64,000 nucleotides of DNA from Segatella copri (GTDB lineage: Bacteria; Bacteroidota; Bacteroidia; Bacteroidales; Bacteroidaceae). Of the stretch, positions 1 to 9,011 are shown piece by piece (within the stretch, counting starts at the first letter, position 1; each line of letters opens with the position of its first letter). The notes below the pieces were generated by a model. It saw only the letters and a program-made list of their open reading frames with translations. It was not told where the DNA came from and did not search any database. The translations under genes and the position numbers were made by a program. The stretch is taken from assembly GCF_009495355.1 (NCBI RefSeq), contig NZ_VZAD01000091.1:35974-99973 (forward strand). The letters are read 5' to 3'.

Positions 1-1920
1 GGCATTTAAAAGTTTTATAATTTTATCATATCGATAATCGAGAGAATCGTTGAGTTTACTTAAATCATGGGCAAACGAAGCTAGCATTAAACCACTACTT
101 GCTAAGGCACGTAGTATTTTTTGCTCTTCACGCAAGTTATTTATTTCCTCGGTTTTCTGCTCGTTAACAACAGCTAACAGATGTAGTTTATAGTCTGTAG
201 AATTTTCATCCGATTGATATCCTTGGTCTCTTTTGCTATCTTCAATTATCTTGTTAACAAGTTCTTCTGCACGTTCTCTATCCCTTGCAGCACCATTACG
301 AAACTCATCATCGGCCACGAGTTCACGAGCTATCAAAGAACGGTCATCTTCAAATATCTTTATAATGCTAACAAGCAACTGTTTGAAAATAGAAAAAGTC
401 TTATTCTCTTGTAAACCTTCTCGACTTGACTTATCCTCGAAATCAATATTCGAAACTCGTGATATAAGGATAGAGCCAGCTATATTCTCAGCTTCCACTC
501 GGTAGCCACCTGACTTTTTTGCTATACCAGCAGGACTATTATTCTTGCGCATACCAAGCCCTAACCAATCGAATGCCGAATCACCCTTCTCGCCATAAGG
601 TCGAACCCTGAAACTATCACGAAATATTTTTATACCACCATATTTGTCCAACCAACTTTTCCTAAGATTATATGGACATTGGCGATAAAAGAAGCGAGCA
701 TCTTCTTTTTTTGAAGAAGAACGTTTCAAGTAATAAAAAGAAAAATCAAAAGCACCAATTCTTGCCAATATTCCATCTGTATCTGTATCACGAAAACCTG
801 GAATCAATTGTGAAAAAGTACGAGTAACATCCCAGTAACCACGTAAAAAAGTTTCTCTACAATATTGATATCTTTTCTGATTTTCACGTTCGAAGAAAGA
901 AGGAGGTATAGCTTCTATATTATATTCATGACGATATATTCGTATATTTACATTTTGATTACCATCTGCATGTGCTACTACCTTATAATCAAAATCATCA
1001 CAGAACAGACTTTCAACTTTTCCATACTTTTCAGGATTATCTATAGACTGAAGATAAATCGAGAAATCTTGTCCTTCAGACGGTGGCACCAAAACTCCCA
1101 AATCATCGAACACACGACTAATATTCTCATCATCCCATATATCTCTTAACTGCGAAATTTTTAATATTGTACCATGGCATATAAGATTGGAAGCGACTAA
1201 TTGCTTGAGTGAAGCAGATAAGGCTAAATTGTTAAAACAATCCATATAAGTTTTCCCTTTAATACCTACTAATTCTGCACCTATCTTATCTATAGTAACT
1301 TCGTCTTTCTCAAAATCATTCCAATTTACACTCCAATAATAACCTTTATACGGAGTTAGCTTACCTTCTTCATCTTTGTCAACATGAACTTCAGAATTAA
1401 AGAAAGTAAACATTTCACAGTGTTCACCTAACTTATCAAGAGCAAAACGCCCAATACCTTTAGCTCCAGCTTTTACCCTTCCCCCATGAGATAAAAAATT
1501 ACTAGACTTATTATCTGTACCAATTGTCATCCAATAATTACGTATTATGTCACCTGTCATACCTTCTCCAGCGTCAATAATATAAAGAACAGAGTTCTTT
1601 TGCAACTGTTGTTTCAAGATTCCAATTTGCTCTATATTGACGTCAGATTTCTCGATATATATATCTTTATCTAATTGGTATATAGAACTAAGCAAGTTAG
1701 GGTCACACCCTAGTTCCAGAAGTTTTTTATAGTCTAATTTACTAAGTTCCTTATGATATACTCCATACTTATTATCTACAAGTACGACACAGAACGGACT
1801 ATCTGCATCATACCCATTTTTCACAAGTTCTATAATTGCACCTTTGGATGTAGCAACGTTCTCGCGACCAATAAGACGAGCAGTACGTGCAGAAACTTTA
1901 AAAGGAATTATATTTGCCAT
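1..1920 (-). CDS. GHKL (HSP90/histidine-kinase-type) ATPase, partial at left edge
   Basis: I translated this frame by hand from ATG at 1920; 640 residues are visible and the 3' end lies outside the window. The N-terminal third has GHKL ATPase motifs: N-box ELVKNGYDAD near residue 30, IIDAGEGMTG for the second motif, and GRVKAGAKGIGRFALDKLG for the glycine-rich lid. Near the visible end there is a candidate phospho-acceptor helix, LASFAHDLSKL (His about 618). It resembles the double-GHKL kinase at 39483-41597, which starts with the similar FDISAFRLIGRD stretch. A second ATPase lobe and any receiver partner would lie to the left. It is probably cotranscribed after the two small genes at 2662-1990. 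The ATPase call is firm; the kinase and defence roles are inferred. Confidence 0.75.
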   Translation of the reverse strand, partial: MANIIPFKVSARTARLIGRENVATSKGAIIELVKNGYDADSPFCVVLVDNKYGVYHKELSKLDYKKLLELGCDPNLLSSIYQLDKDIYIEKSDVNIEQIGILKQQLQKNSVLYIIDAGEGMTGDIIRNYWMTIGTDNKSSNFLSHGGRVKAGAKGIGRFALDKLGEHCEMFTFFNSEVHVDKDEEGKLTPYKGYYWSVNWNDFEKDEVTIDKIGAELVGIKGKTYMDCFNNLALSASLKQLVASNLICHGTILKISQLRDIWDDENISRVFDDLGVLVPPSEGQDFSIYLQSIDNPEKYGKVESLFCDDFDYKVVAHADGNQNVNIRIYRHEYNIEAIPPSFFERENQKRYQYCRETFLRGYWDVTRTFSQLIPGFRDTDTDGILARIGAFDFSFYYLKRSSSKKEDARFFYRQCPYNLRKSWLDKYGGIKIFRDSFRVRPYGEKGDSAFDWLGLGMRKNNSPAGIAKKSGGYRVEAENIAGSILISRVSNIDFEDKSSREGLQENKTFSIFKQLLVSIIKIFEDDRSLIARELVADDEFRNGAARDRERAEELVNKIIEDSKRDQGYQSDENSTDYKLHLLAVVNEQKTEEINNLREEQKILRALASSGLMLASFAHDLSKLNDSLDYRYDKIIKLLNA

Positions 1921-1989
1921 AAATATGATTTTTCAAAAAATAGTTTACTAAAGATTCTATTTGTAATTGAGCTGCAACATTGAACAAGA

Positions 1990-2241
1990 TTAAATCATTG
2001 AAGCTAATTTAATCAAGAATTCCACACACTTGCTCAATTTCTCAAATGGTGTATTTGTCGAATTCTTTACTTGAAATGCAAACGAAGAATATTGGTATTT
2101 TACAAAAGAACTGTCACAAAGCAAATCGAGCATTTTCAATGAGTATTCAAGCCATGTTCTAAACATAGCCTCATTCAGATTCGGGTTACCCATAAGAGAA
2201 GTCCCCTCATTGATAACCCTATATATACCATTATTCATCAT
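1990..2241 (-). CDS. small hypothetical protein (83 aa)
   Basis: I chose the start MMNNGIYRV at 2241 because AAAGGAGG lies just upstream on the minus strand and the ATG overlaps the end of the upstream membrane-protein gene (stop at 2231-2233). An in-frame ATG at 2262 would lengthen the overlap. The product is soluble and mostly helical by eye, and I recognise no domain. It sits between a membrane protein and the GHKL ATPase gene in one transcription direction and is probably a partner of that ATPase. Confidence 0.6.
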   Translation of the reverse strand: MMNNGIYRVINEGTSLMGNPNLNEAMFRTWLEYSLKMLDLLCDSSFVKYQYSSFAFQVKNSTNTPFEKLSKCVEFLIKLASMI

Positions 2242-2662
2242 TACCTCCTTTCTCTTGAGCACCTACCAGACTATTGTGGTATTCCATGGTCAACAAGTCC
2301 TCCGTTTTCTTTTGTTTTCTTTTCTTGATACTGATACCAAAGCCCTCGAAACTCTCAAACATTGGAAATATGATTAATACCAGCCAGAATAGAAAAATCA
2401 GATTATTGCCATTAAAATCCTCTGTAAACGACAAATCTATGCAAACTTTGAAATTCGACAAGACATATATCGTGGTTACAAGGAAGACCAAGACATACCA
2501 GTAATCCACTAAGCGGTTACGAATGCTCACTCCAAGAGATTTCAAACATTTCCACAGATTACCAATGCCTAAATGACATAGATAACCTATCAATCCACCC
2601 ACTAGCATGGCAGCCAATGTTGATAATACAAATACCCAAATTTTAATATACATAGTCATCAT
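2231..2662 (-). CDS. small integral membrane protein (143 aa)
   Basis: Three hydrophobic segments are visible, at about residues 6-30, 55-75 and 88-108, followed by a basic patch (KKRKQKK) and a polar tail. No family is recognised. It is the first gene of a three-gene minus-strand set with the 83-aa protein and the GHKL ATPase at 1-1920, and its stop codon is overlapped by the next start. A membrane sensor or anchor for the ATPase is plausible but not shown. Confidence 0.6.
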   Translation of the reverse strand: MMTMYIKIWVFVLSTLAAMLVGGLIGYLCHLGIGNLWKCLKSLGVSIRNRLVDYWYVLVFLVTTIYVLSNFKVCIDLSFTEDFNGNNLIFLFWLVLIIFPMFESFEGFGISIKKRKQKKTEDLLTMEYHNSLVGAQEKGGNDE

Positions 2663-2808
2663 TTTTGTTATTTATTGTATGTAACAGTATTTATTAATCG
2701 GTATCATGGTGACGCATAAGCCAATACCTCCATAACTAATCCCAGCAAATAAGGTCGAACCTTATTATACTACGGAGTGTAAATCCGCAGCCCCCTTACG
2801 GGAGAGCT

Positions 2809-2883
2809 GTGCAAATGAGTGCAGAGTCAAGCTCGCTTTCATATTGCCGAGTGCAGCCCGCTTTATCAATAAAGGAAGGACTG
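2809..2883 (-). repeat. dispersed intergenic repeat, inverted copy
   Basis: This stretch is the reverse complement of a repeat also seen at 48331-48412, 55561-55640, 61905-61976 and 63826-63906. It keeps the core words GCAAATGAG, CCGAGTGCAGCCCGCTTTAT and AAAGGAAGG. It lies between the end of the polysaccharide operon and the membrane protein gene. The rest of 2663-2905 shows no gene. Confidence 0.8.
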
Positions 2884-2905
2884 GTGGGTTTTCGAAATAT
2901 CCAAG

Positions 2906-3478
2906 TCATTTCACATCCAACATTCTTTCATGCTCCTTGATCTCCTCTTCCGTGAATCTCATTTTGAGCAGTTTGGCAGGAATACCACCGATGATACTGT
3001 ATGGAGGAAAGGACTTCGTGACCACAGCACCAGCAGCCACTACCGAGCCATGACCGATAGTCACACCTTTCAGGATAGTCACATTCGCACCACACCACAC
3101 ATCATCCTCGATGACGACCGGCTGGTCATATACATTCACACCATCCACAAACTTATCCTCCACGGTAACATCCGCGATATATTTGCCCAAGAGGTCAATA
3201 CGATGATCACCGGTGATAATTGTAGGTTTAGGACCGAAGAGTACCTTCTGGCCAATAGTACACGGTGCATCCGTACAATAGATAGTACTCCCTTTAGGAA
3301 TCGAAGTACCATCCCCTACCGACAGGTTCCACAATCCCTTGAAATCCGAAGACATCGGACGAATATATACCCCTTTACCACATTGCTTCATGCACCGCTT
3401 CCATACAGGAGTCCACATCTTGTCCCACAGATAAGAAGGGACAAGACTTATCTTTTGTAATATCTGAAAAATGTTCAT
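2906..3478 (-). CDS. hexapeptide-repeat O/N-acetyltransferase (190 aa)
   Basis: Left-handed beta-helix acetyltransferase of the WcaF/CatB kind. Imperfect hexapeptide repeats run through the middle and C-terminus (VVIEDDVWCGANVTILKGV, then VTIGHGSVVAAGAVVTKSF), with the typical tail SIIGGIPAKLLKMRF. It presumably transfers acetyl from acetyl-CoA to a sugar of the capsule or O-antigen repeat unit in the cytoplasm. It is the last gene of the polysaccharide operon, 24 bp after the GT4 gene. The acceptor cannot be told from sequence. Confidence 0.85.
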   Translation of the reverse strand: MNIFQILQKISLVPSYLWDKMWTPVWKRCMKQCGKGVYIRPMSSDFKGLWNLSVGDGTSIPKGSTIYCTDAPCTIGQKVLFGPKPTIITGDHRIDLLGKYIADVTVEDKFVDGVNVYDQPVVIEDDVWCGANVTILKGVTIGHGSVVAAGAVVTKSFPPYSIIGGIPAKLLKMRFTEEEIKEHERMLDVK

Positions 3479-3502
3479 GATTTCTAAAATGAAATAAAGA
3501 GC

Positions 3503-4588
3503 CTAATTGGCAAGATGATAAATCGAATTCAATTTCTCAACATACTTTTCCGGACAGAACTGATTGAAAATCGTTTCTCTGGCAGCCACGCCCAACTTTC
3601 TCAAAATACTTCTGTCCTCATCCAGTCGTTTGATGGCAGAAACAATAGAATCGCTGTCATGGTCAGTGATAAACATACCATTCACACCATCTTTCACCAC
3701 TTGCGGAATACTGCCTACAGGAGTCACAACAGGAGTCACACCATAGCTCATGGTTTCCAAAAGCGACATCGGCAATCCTTCAAAGTAAGTAGGAAGGATG
3801 AAAGCATCCAGACTTCTGAGAAAATCACACTTTGATTTACCCGAAACCAAACCAGCATATTCAAAGCTGTCCCCCAAGCACTGGTCAAATTGCGGAAGAT
3901 ACTCCCCTTCCGTTTGTTCCTTGCCAGCGATAACGAGTTTAAAAGGATATTTTTCCTTTTTCAGTCTTTGGCAAGCCACCAAGAGTTCCGTCATTCCCTT
4001 ATTAGGTTCTATACGCCCCAGATAACCGATACGTAGCGGTTTTGATTCATCATGAAGGACCTGTTCTTTTTCAAAAGCAGCAGCATCACTCAGATCCACA
4101 CAGTTAGGCAACACGGCAACCTTCTTAGCCCCAAATCTCTCAGTCAGGATATCCTTTTCCATATCACTCAATACGATGAAAGGCAGATCCTGCCCAAACA
4201 CCCATTTCATGATACGCATGAGAATACCAGGTATATGAGGAGCCGTCAGGAACAGACCTCCATGCACATGTACCACCATCTTTCTGCCATTCTTCCAGGC
4301 ATATCTCATAAACCATGGGTCACGCAACAAAGAAGCTTTTGACAGCGGGAAGTTATAGTGCACAATCGCATCAGGATGCAGAGCAAGCACATTCTTCCAC
4401 TCCCTATATTTCTTTATCAAGGAAGGAATGCGATGCCATCCCCCCTTTTCCCTATCCTTCTTACCAAGTTCAAAATGCAAGTAGTTTTGCTTCCGATTAT
4501 TACTGATAATAAATTGCGTTACAGAAGAAATGCCACTCACATTCACCTTCGGATTCAACGAAGGAGAAGTTATGATTATGTTCATCAT
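3503..4588 (-). CDS. glycosyltransferase family 4 (GT-B fold)
   Basis: At 361 aa it has the expected length for a GT4 enzyme. The C-terminal Rossmann domain shows RIGYLGRIEPNKGMTELLVA and the nucleotide-binding stretch FILPTYFEGLPMSLLETMSYG with the E(x7)E motif. The N-terminal half is an acceptor domain starting with a short parallel-strand segment. It is a retaining transferase that would add one sugar to the lipid-linked repeat unit at the inner membrane. It starts 7 bp after the polymerase gene. The sugar is not predictable. Confidence 0.88.
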   Translation of the reverse strand: MMNIIITSPSLNPKVNVSGISSVTQFIISNNRKQNYLHFELGKKDREKGGWHRIPSLIKKYREWKNVLALHPDAIVHYNFPLSKASLLRDPWFMRYAWKNGRKMVVHVHGGLFLTAPHIPGILMRIMKWVFGQDLPFIVLSDMEKDILTERFGAKKVAVLPNCVDLSDAAAFEKEQVLHDESKPLRIGYLGRIEPNKGMTELLVACQRLKKEKYPFKLVIAGKEQTEGEYLPQFDQCLGDSFEYAGLVSGKSKCDFLRSLDAFILPTYFEGLPMSLLETMSYGVTPVVTPVGSIPQVVKDGVNGMFITDHDSDSIVSAIKRLDEDRSILRKLGVAARETIFNQFCPEKYVEKLNSIYHLAN

Positions 4589-4595
4589 TATTTTT

Positions 4596-5792
4596 CTATC
4601 TTAGAGATCTTTTGCTGCAATTCATTTGTTGCCTTCCAGAATTCAGACACAAGGCAAGAACCATAAAGTACCCCATACCCTTACCCGAAAGATAAGAAGA
4701 ATCAGCAGTACTTTCCAAAGCCAATGCCAAAATTGCCATCAGCGCCATTCGATAATATACGATATTAGGAATCTTATTACATTCCCATAAGCGTCTCTTC
4801 CAGAACCAAAGGAAGAAAAAGAGTCCCACAATACCAAACTCTGCCAAGGTAGGATAGAACGCATCCGCCAAGAACATTGGATTAGAAGGATCCAATCCCC
4901 ATATATTATTTAGTTGATATTTAAAATACAAAGGAGAATACTCCTTAGCTGCTGCAGCCGTTCCAAAAGAGCCTAATCCGCTACCAAAGGGGATATAATC
5001 TTGAAACATTATCTTTACTCCCGTTTCATAGGTAAGCGGACGCGCCATTTCTGCAGCATCGGTTTGAAATCCCTCGACATAGTAAGCATTAAACTTCGTC
5101 CACGTGAAGAATATAACGACACAACCTAAAGCTGCAACTTTCAACAAAGTAGAAACCGAAGTAAAATTGATTTTACTTTTCACGAATATCACCAAGGCAA
5201 TAAACACCACGCACTCACCGAAATACTTAGACTTGCCTGATATCAATCCTAAGAGCATAATCAAAATAGCAATATTCCGATTCCGTTTGGTCTGTTTAGA
5301 GAAAAGATAGTAAACCATAGCGCAGCAAAGAGCAATTTGTCCTAAAGCAGCAGACTCTTCTCCACCATATGGTGTTACAAGAGAGGGTTTAAACTTGAAA
5401 GCTATTAAATATCCAAAGAATGATAATAACATAACTTTTTTGATTTGCATTTTCTGTCTATCGTTAAATTGCGGAGCCAACATCCATGTCAAATAGAACA
5501 CTGCATAAGGCCGTAACTGCTGCAAAAAATCAAGATATATTCCTCGGAACGTAGTCACTTGAATTAAGAGTGAATAAACCAAATAGAATATCATCAACCC
5601 TATATAAATATTGATTTCTGTCGTTCTGCTTTTGTCTTTAACCAAAAACCGCAACTTAACAAAGGCATAACCCAGGAGTAATACTGTTAGGATTTCATCA
5701 CTCCAATCAAAATTTATTGTAACAGTAAATGCAATACATACTGGGAAATAAATAATCCAGAACCAAGTATAAAATTTTGCTATACCTTTCAT
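4596..5792 (-). CDS. wzy: polysaccharide repeat-unit polymerase, Wzy-like
   Basis: This 398-aa protein has about ten hydrophobic segments. A large polar loop near residues 230-300 contains PFGSGLGSFGTAAAA followed by YPTLAEFGIVGLFFF, an arrangement typical of O-antigen ligase/polymerase (Wzy/RfaL) proteins, whose sequences are otherwise very divergent. It would polymerise flipped repeat units on the periplasmic side. It pairs with the flippase at 24995-26467. The symbol is given by function; homology cannot be ranked without a search. Confidence 0.75.
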   Translation of the reverse strand: MKGIAKFYTWFWIIYFPVCIAFTVTINFDWSDEILTVLLLGYAFVKLRFLVKDKSRTTEINIYIGLMIFYLVYSLLIQVTTFRGIYLDFLQQLRPYAVFYLTWMLAPQFNDRQKMQIKKVMLLSFFGYLIAFKFKPSLVTPYGGEESAALGQIALCCAMVYYLFSKQTKRNRNIAILIMLLGLISGKSKYFGECVVFIALVIFVKSKINFTSVSTLLKVAALGCVVIFFTWTKFNAYYVEGFQTDAAEMARPLTYETGVKIMFQDYIPFGSGLGSFGTAAAAKEYSPLYFKYQLNNIWGLDPSNPMFLADAFYPTLAEFGIVGLFFFLWFWKRRLWECNKIPNIVYYRMALMAILALALESTADSSYLSGKGMGYFMVLALCLNSGRQQMNCSKRSLR

Positions 5793-5801
5793 TTTATTAT
5801 A

Positions 5802-6548
5802 TTATATTTTATTCTTTATATTAATTAAAGCAAGAACTAAAAATTCCGGTAAAAATCGTTTTAAAATTTCTTTCATAGAAAACTTCTTGTCAACCCAAGT
5901 TCCTGCATAATGGTGTATCGTTCGAGTATTCTTTTCCACATGAATACGACCAGTTGTCACATTGATCGGACAAAAATACTCTGAAGGATATATAAAGCAG
6001 CCGGCCACTTCCTGTATACCAGCCACATTCTTCAATCCATTTTCACGAAACACCTGCGTAGCGATATGCACCACGGTTATTTGATTTTTCATCACAGCCT
6101 CATGCACAAAATGCTTACCCTCATAAAAATCAAGCATTTTTTTGATAATGCCGAGGCCTGGGGCCACCCCCATGCCGAGGCCTGGGTTGACGCTCGCTTC
6201 GCTCGCGTCAGCCTTTAACTGCGGCTTAGGATCAGTTTCAAATCCCATAAAGTTTCCCTTATAAATAATGTCATCAATAGGTCGAATCACCTCGACATCT
6301 GTATCAAAGTATATTCCACCATATTGATACAGTATCCAGAAACGAGCATAATCACTCACAAAGGCATATTTCTTTGCTTTATATGCCTCAGCAGTATAAG
6401 GAATGATATTCACATCAAAATTATCCTCATTCCACTCCTTAATTTCATAATCTGGTAAATACTTCTTCCATGAAGCAATGCACTTCTGTGCAAGTTCAGA
6501 CAATGCTCCTCGTCCAAACCAACAATAATGTATTATTTTCGGTATCAT
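5802..6548 (-). CDS. GT32-type glycosyltransferase with DxD motif
   Basis: It begins MIPKIIHYCWFGRG, the usual start of GT32 (capsular polysaccharide synthesis) enzymes, and carries GGIYFDTDVEV, whose DTD is the metal/nucleotide-sugar DxD motif. Length (248 aa) fits the family. Around residues 115-135 lies a short GC-rich stretch with an internal palindrome and a direct repeat of ATGCCGAGGCCTGGG (plus strand), unlike the AT-rich remainder; the frame stays open. The C-terminus is basic and probably membrane-associated. Acceptor unknown. Confidence 0.85.
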   Translation of the reverse strand: MIPKIIHYCWFGRGALSELAQKCIASWKKYLPDYEIKEWNEDNFDVNIIPYTAEAYKAKKYAFVSDYARFWILYQYGGIYFDTDVEVIRPIDDIIYKGNFMGFETDPKPQLKADASEASVNPGLGMGVAPGLGIIKKMLDFYEGKHFVHEAVMKNQITVVHIATQVFRENGLKNVAGIQEVAGCFIYPSEYFCPINVTTGRIHVEKNTRTIHHYAGTWVDKKFSMKEILKRFLPEFLVLALINIKNKI

Positions 6549-6579
6549 ATATCTAAATTATTTTCTATAAAACACTTTT

Positions 6580-7563
6580 TTACTTTCCAAAAGCTATTTT
6601 TTCTATCAATACGCCTTTATGTAAAACAGATCCAACAAACATAGATAGACATAAGACAATTACTGCAATAAAGATAGACAAAAATAATGAAAGCAATATA
6701 TTATCAGTAGTTTCCATCCATTTGTCTAAAAAACCAAAATGGAGATGGCAAATAATAAAATAATGAATCACATAAATATCTAAAGTCCTTTTACCTACGT
6801 ATTCCAATATTTTTTCTAAAGGAGAGTTTTTCCCATTTCGTGCAAGAAATAAGGTAACAATAACATATAGCATACAGAAAGGTAGAATAATATGCCTATT
6901 CAAACTCAAAAAAGCATGAAATGGTATCTCTATATTAAACAAAACTATATAGCTAAATAAACAAACAGAGAACAACCAATTTGATCTTTTAACTTTATCC
7001 AATAATTTATATTTAGTAGTAAAAACACCTAACATAAAAAAAGGATAAAAATTACCACAATTAAGCAGACAAAAATAATCTGCATTTCGTGCTGTATATT
7101 TCCATAGTAAAAACATACCCCCCCATACGAACATGGCTAAGACTACATCAAAATACCATTTTTGCTTAACATTAAATCGATAAAGACTTAAGGATAGGTA
7201 AAAGATAGTTAAAGTCATTAAATACCAATATCCATATTTACTTGGAGATTCAAGGAATCCAATAATTCTTTGAAAAAAATCTGAAGAAAAAACATTTGAG
7301 AATAATAAACCAAACACAAGCATGGGTAAAAGTAAAGCTCTTGTTTTTCTTATTATTTTAGACAAGCTCCAATATGGAGGGATAACTCCAGAACAAGCGA
7401 CAAGCCCAGATAAAAACATAAATAAAGGCATATGAAAACTACCTACAAAAGCAGACAATATGCTATTTGAACGTTCAAAAGCATAATAATAGACATGACC
7501 TAAGACTACTAAAAATATAGCCAATCCTTTCATTCGATCAATATAATCTATACGTTGTATCAT
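6580..7563 (-). CDS. acyltransferase 3 family membrane O-acyltransferase, intact
   Basis: 327 aa with about ten transmembrane segments. The N-terminus has the family pattern IDYIDRMKGLAIFLVVLGH, including the conserved His after TM1, and FHMPLFMFLSG. Such enzymes move acetyl groups across the membrane onto surface sugars. Seven consecutive G (coding strand, plus positions 7118-7124) encode the Trp-Gly-Gly in FVWGGMF and keep the frame open. The two other acyltransferase genes here have 8-base tracts and are frameshifted, so this copy may be the ON version of a phase-variable set. Confidence 0.85.
   Translation of the reverse strand: MIQRIDYIDRMKGLAIFLVVLGHVYYYAFERSNSILSAFVGSFHMPLFMFLSGLVACSGVIPPYWSLSKIIRKTRALLLPMLVFGLLFSNVFSSDFFQRIIGFLESPSKYGYWYLMTLTIFYLSLSLYRFNVKQKWYFDVVLAMFVWGGMFLLWKYTARNADYFCLLNCGNFYPFFMLGVFTTKYKLLDKVKRSNWLFSVCLFSYIVLFNIEIPFHAFLSLNRHIILPFCMLYVIVTLFLARNGKNSPLEKILEYVGKRTLDIYVIHYFIICHLHFGFLDKWMETTDNILLSLFLSIFIAVIVLCLSMFVGSVLHKGVLIEKIAFGK
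7118..7124. repeat. C7/G7 homopolymer inside acyltransferase gene (in frame)
   Basis: Seven C on the plus strand, G7 on the coding strand. Gain or loss of one base would shift the frame about halfway through the gene. Compare the 8-base tracts at 22711-22718 and 30674-30681. Confidence 0.9.
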
Positions 7564-7602
7564 ATACTATAAAATAAACTTGTTCAACATTATTTTTAAT
7601 TT

Positions 7603-9006
7603 TCAAATAGAACTAACATCCTCTCTCGAAGATACTGACTTTATTGCATTTTCCAACTTTTCCAATAAAACCAATGATATGTCAATTTCATTTTCTGCAA
7701 TTGGAGGCAAACCTTGATATCCATGTGATGTAGGATGCAAAGCTACTTTCTGTAACAATCTCAATTCCTCAAGTGAAGGCTTAAGTTGACTCAAGAAGTC
7801 ATGATTTCTAAAATTTTCTATTTTCTCTTTTAGTCTCTTAGCTAACTTAAATTCATTGCCATTCGTTACGTTAGAATATATTTCATCCACTAAAGTATAA
7901 ATATCTTTCACAACATCACCTTGTTTAGATAAATGTATATGTGCATTTGGTGAACACATTTTATCTAATAAATCCTTAGTTTCCTGTAATTCGCCAATAT
8001 TATTCATACTACTCAACTTATAAACAAGTATTTCAAAGCGCCTACGCAATTTATTTCCAATAGTTGCCGCAGAATCATTTCCAATGTTTTGCTTTATATC
8101 ACTCGTTGTTTCTTCAGATCCATCCAGCAACTTTCTTTCATCAACAATTTTTGCTAATTGATAAAACTTCCAATCATTTTCTTGCTTTGCTACATTTTGA
8201 ATGATATGGATAAAGAGATTATAAAAACCAATGTTATGCGTGAGTACTATTTTTTGGATTCCACTCGTTTTTTTCAACAAGAATTTCATCATAAATATCC
8301 TATTCGGCATATCTAAGCTATTAAAGCAATCATCTAACACCAATATTGTATTGTGATTCGACTCCTGAAAATAGCCAATAGACTCTATCAAGATAATAAA
8401 CTTAATGACATGAATTATAGATTCATTGAAGAACTTATAAAGTTCTATTGACTTCGGTATCTTATTTTGAGAATTTTCAACAGAACATTTTCCATGAATG
8501 TCAACAGAATGAACTTTAACATCCGCCATCCAAAAGCACTCTACTAAATCCTCATTAACGCAATCTATTATCAAATTTATAAAGTCTTCACTTATCCAAT
8601 TTGCATAATTATCTATATGAGAAAAATAAGCGTTATTTATCAAATCTTCTATACAAACAACATCTAATTGAGCGATATTTTTATAATTAATCAAGAAAAC
8701 ATTATCGCTTACGATACTATGAGAATCAAAATTAACTCCATCTACATTTAACGTAATACTTTCATTATCATCATATTTATATTCATCAAGCACCTGCCGT
8801 TCTTCATCAATTCTTGCTTGTCCAACAATATTTGGAGCAATACTTTCTCTCAATAAACGTTCTCTGAAATAAAATAATTTAATCCCTTCAAACAAAGACG
8901 ATTTTCCTGATCCATTTTCACCATAAATCAGAACATTATCACCATTGGGATTCAATGTAAAATTATCTTTAAATGCCTTAAAGTTATGCAGAAGAAGAGA
9001 ATCCAT
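7603..9006 (-). CDS. RecF/SMC-like AAA ATPase (DUF262 partner)
   Basis: 467 aa. Walker A GENGSGKSS is at residues 29-37, Walker B ILVLDDCFNSLD at 221-232 and an H-switch LTHN near 255. FFNESIIHVIKF before Walker B resembles the LNEAR-type ABC signature of RecF-like overcoming-lysogenization ATPases. There is no long coiled coil, so this is a compact ABC ATPase. The C-terminal 200 residues are helical and unrecognised. It starts 5 bp after the DUF262 gene at 9012-10655, and both are AT-rich compared with the sugar genes around them. I infer a two-gene nuclease/NTPase cassette, possibly defensive, inserted in the polysaccharide operon. Confidence 0.8.
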   Translation of the reverse strand: MDSLLLHNFKAFKDNFTLNPNGDNVLIYGENGSGKSSLFEGIKLFYFRERLLRESIAPNIVGQARIDEERQVLDEYKYDDNESITLNVDGVNFDSHSIVSDNVFLINYKNIAQLDVVCIEDLINNAYFSHIDNYANWISEDFINLIIDCVNEDLVECFWMADVKVHSVDIHGKCSVENSQNKIPKSIELYKFFNESIIHVIKFIILIESIGYFQESNHNTILVLDDCFNSLDMPNRIFMMKFLLKKTSGIQKIVLTHNIGFYNLFIHIIQNVAKQENDWKFYQLAKIVDERKLLDGSEETTSDIKQNIGNDSAATIGNKLRRRFEILVYKLSSMNNIGELQETKDLLDKMCSPNAHIHLSKQGDVVKDIYTLVDEIYSNVTNGNEFKLAKRLKEKIENFRNHDFLSQLKPSLEELRLLQKVALHPTSHGYQGLPPIAENEIDISLVLLEKLENAIKSVSSREDVSSI

Positions 9007-9011
9007 TATAA

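Noticed and set aside
2930..3460. Plus-strand frame of 176 codons opposite the acetyltransferase
   Set aside because: Antisense shadow; the minus-strand frame has clear hexapeptide repeats.
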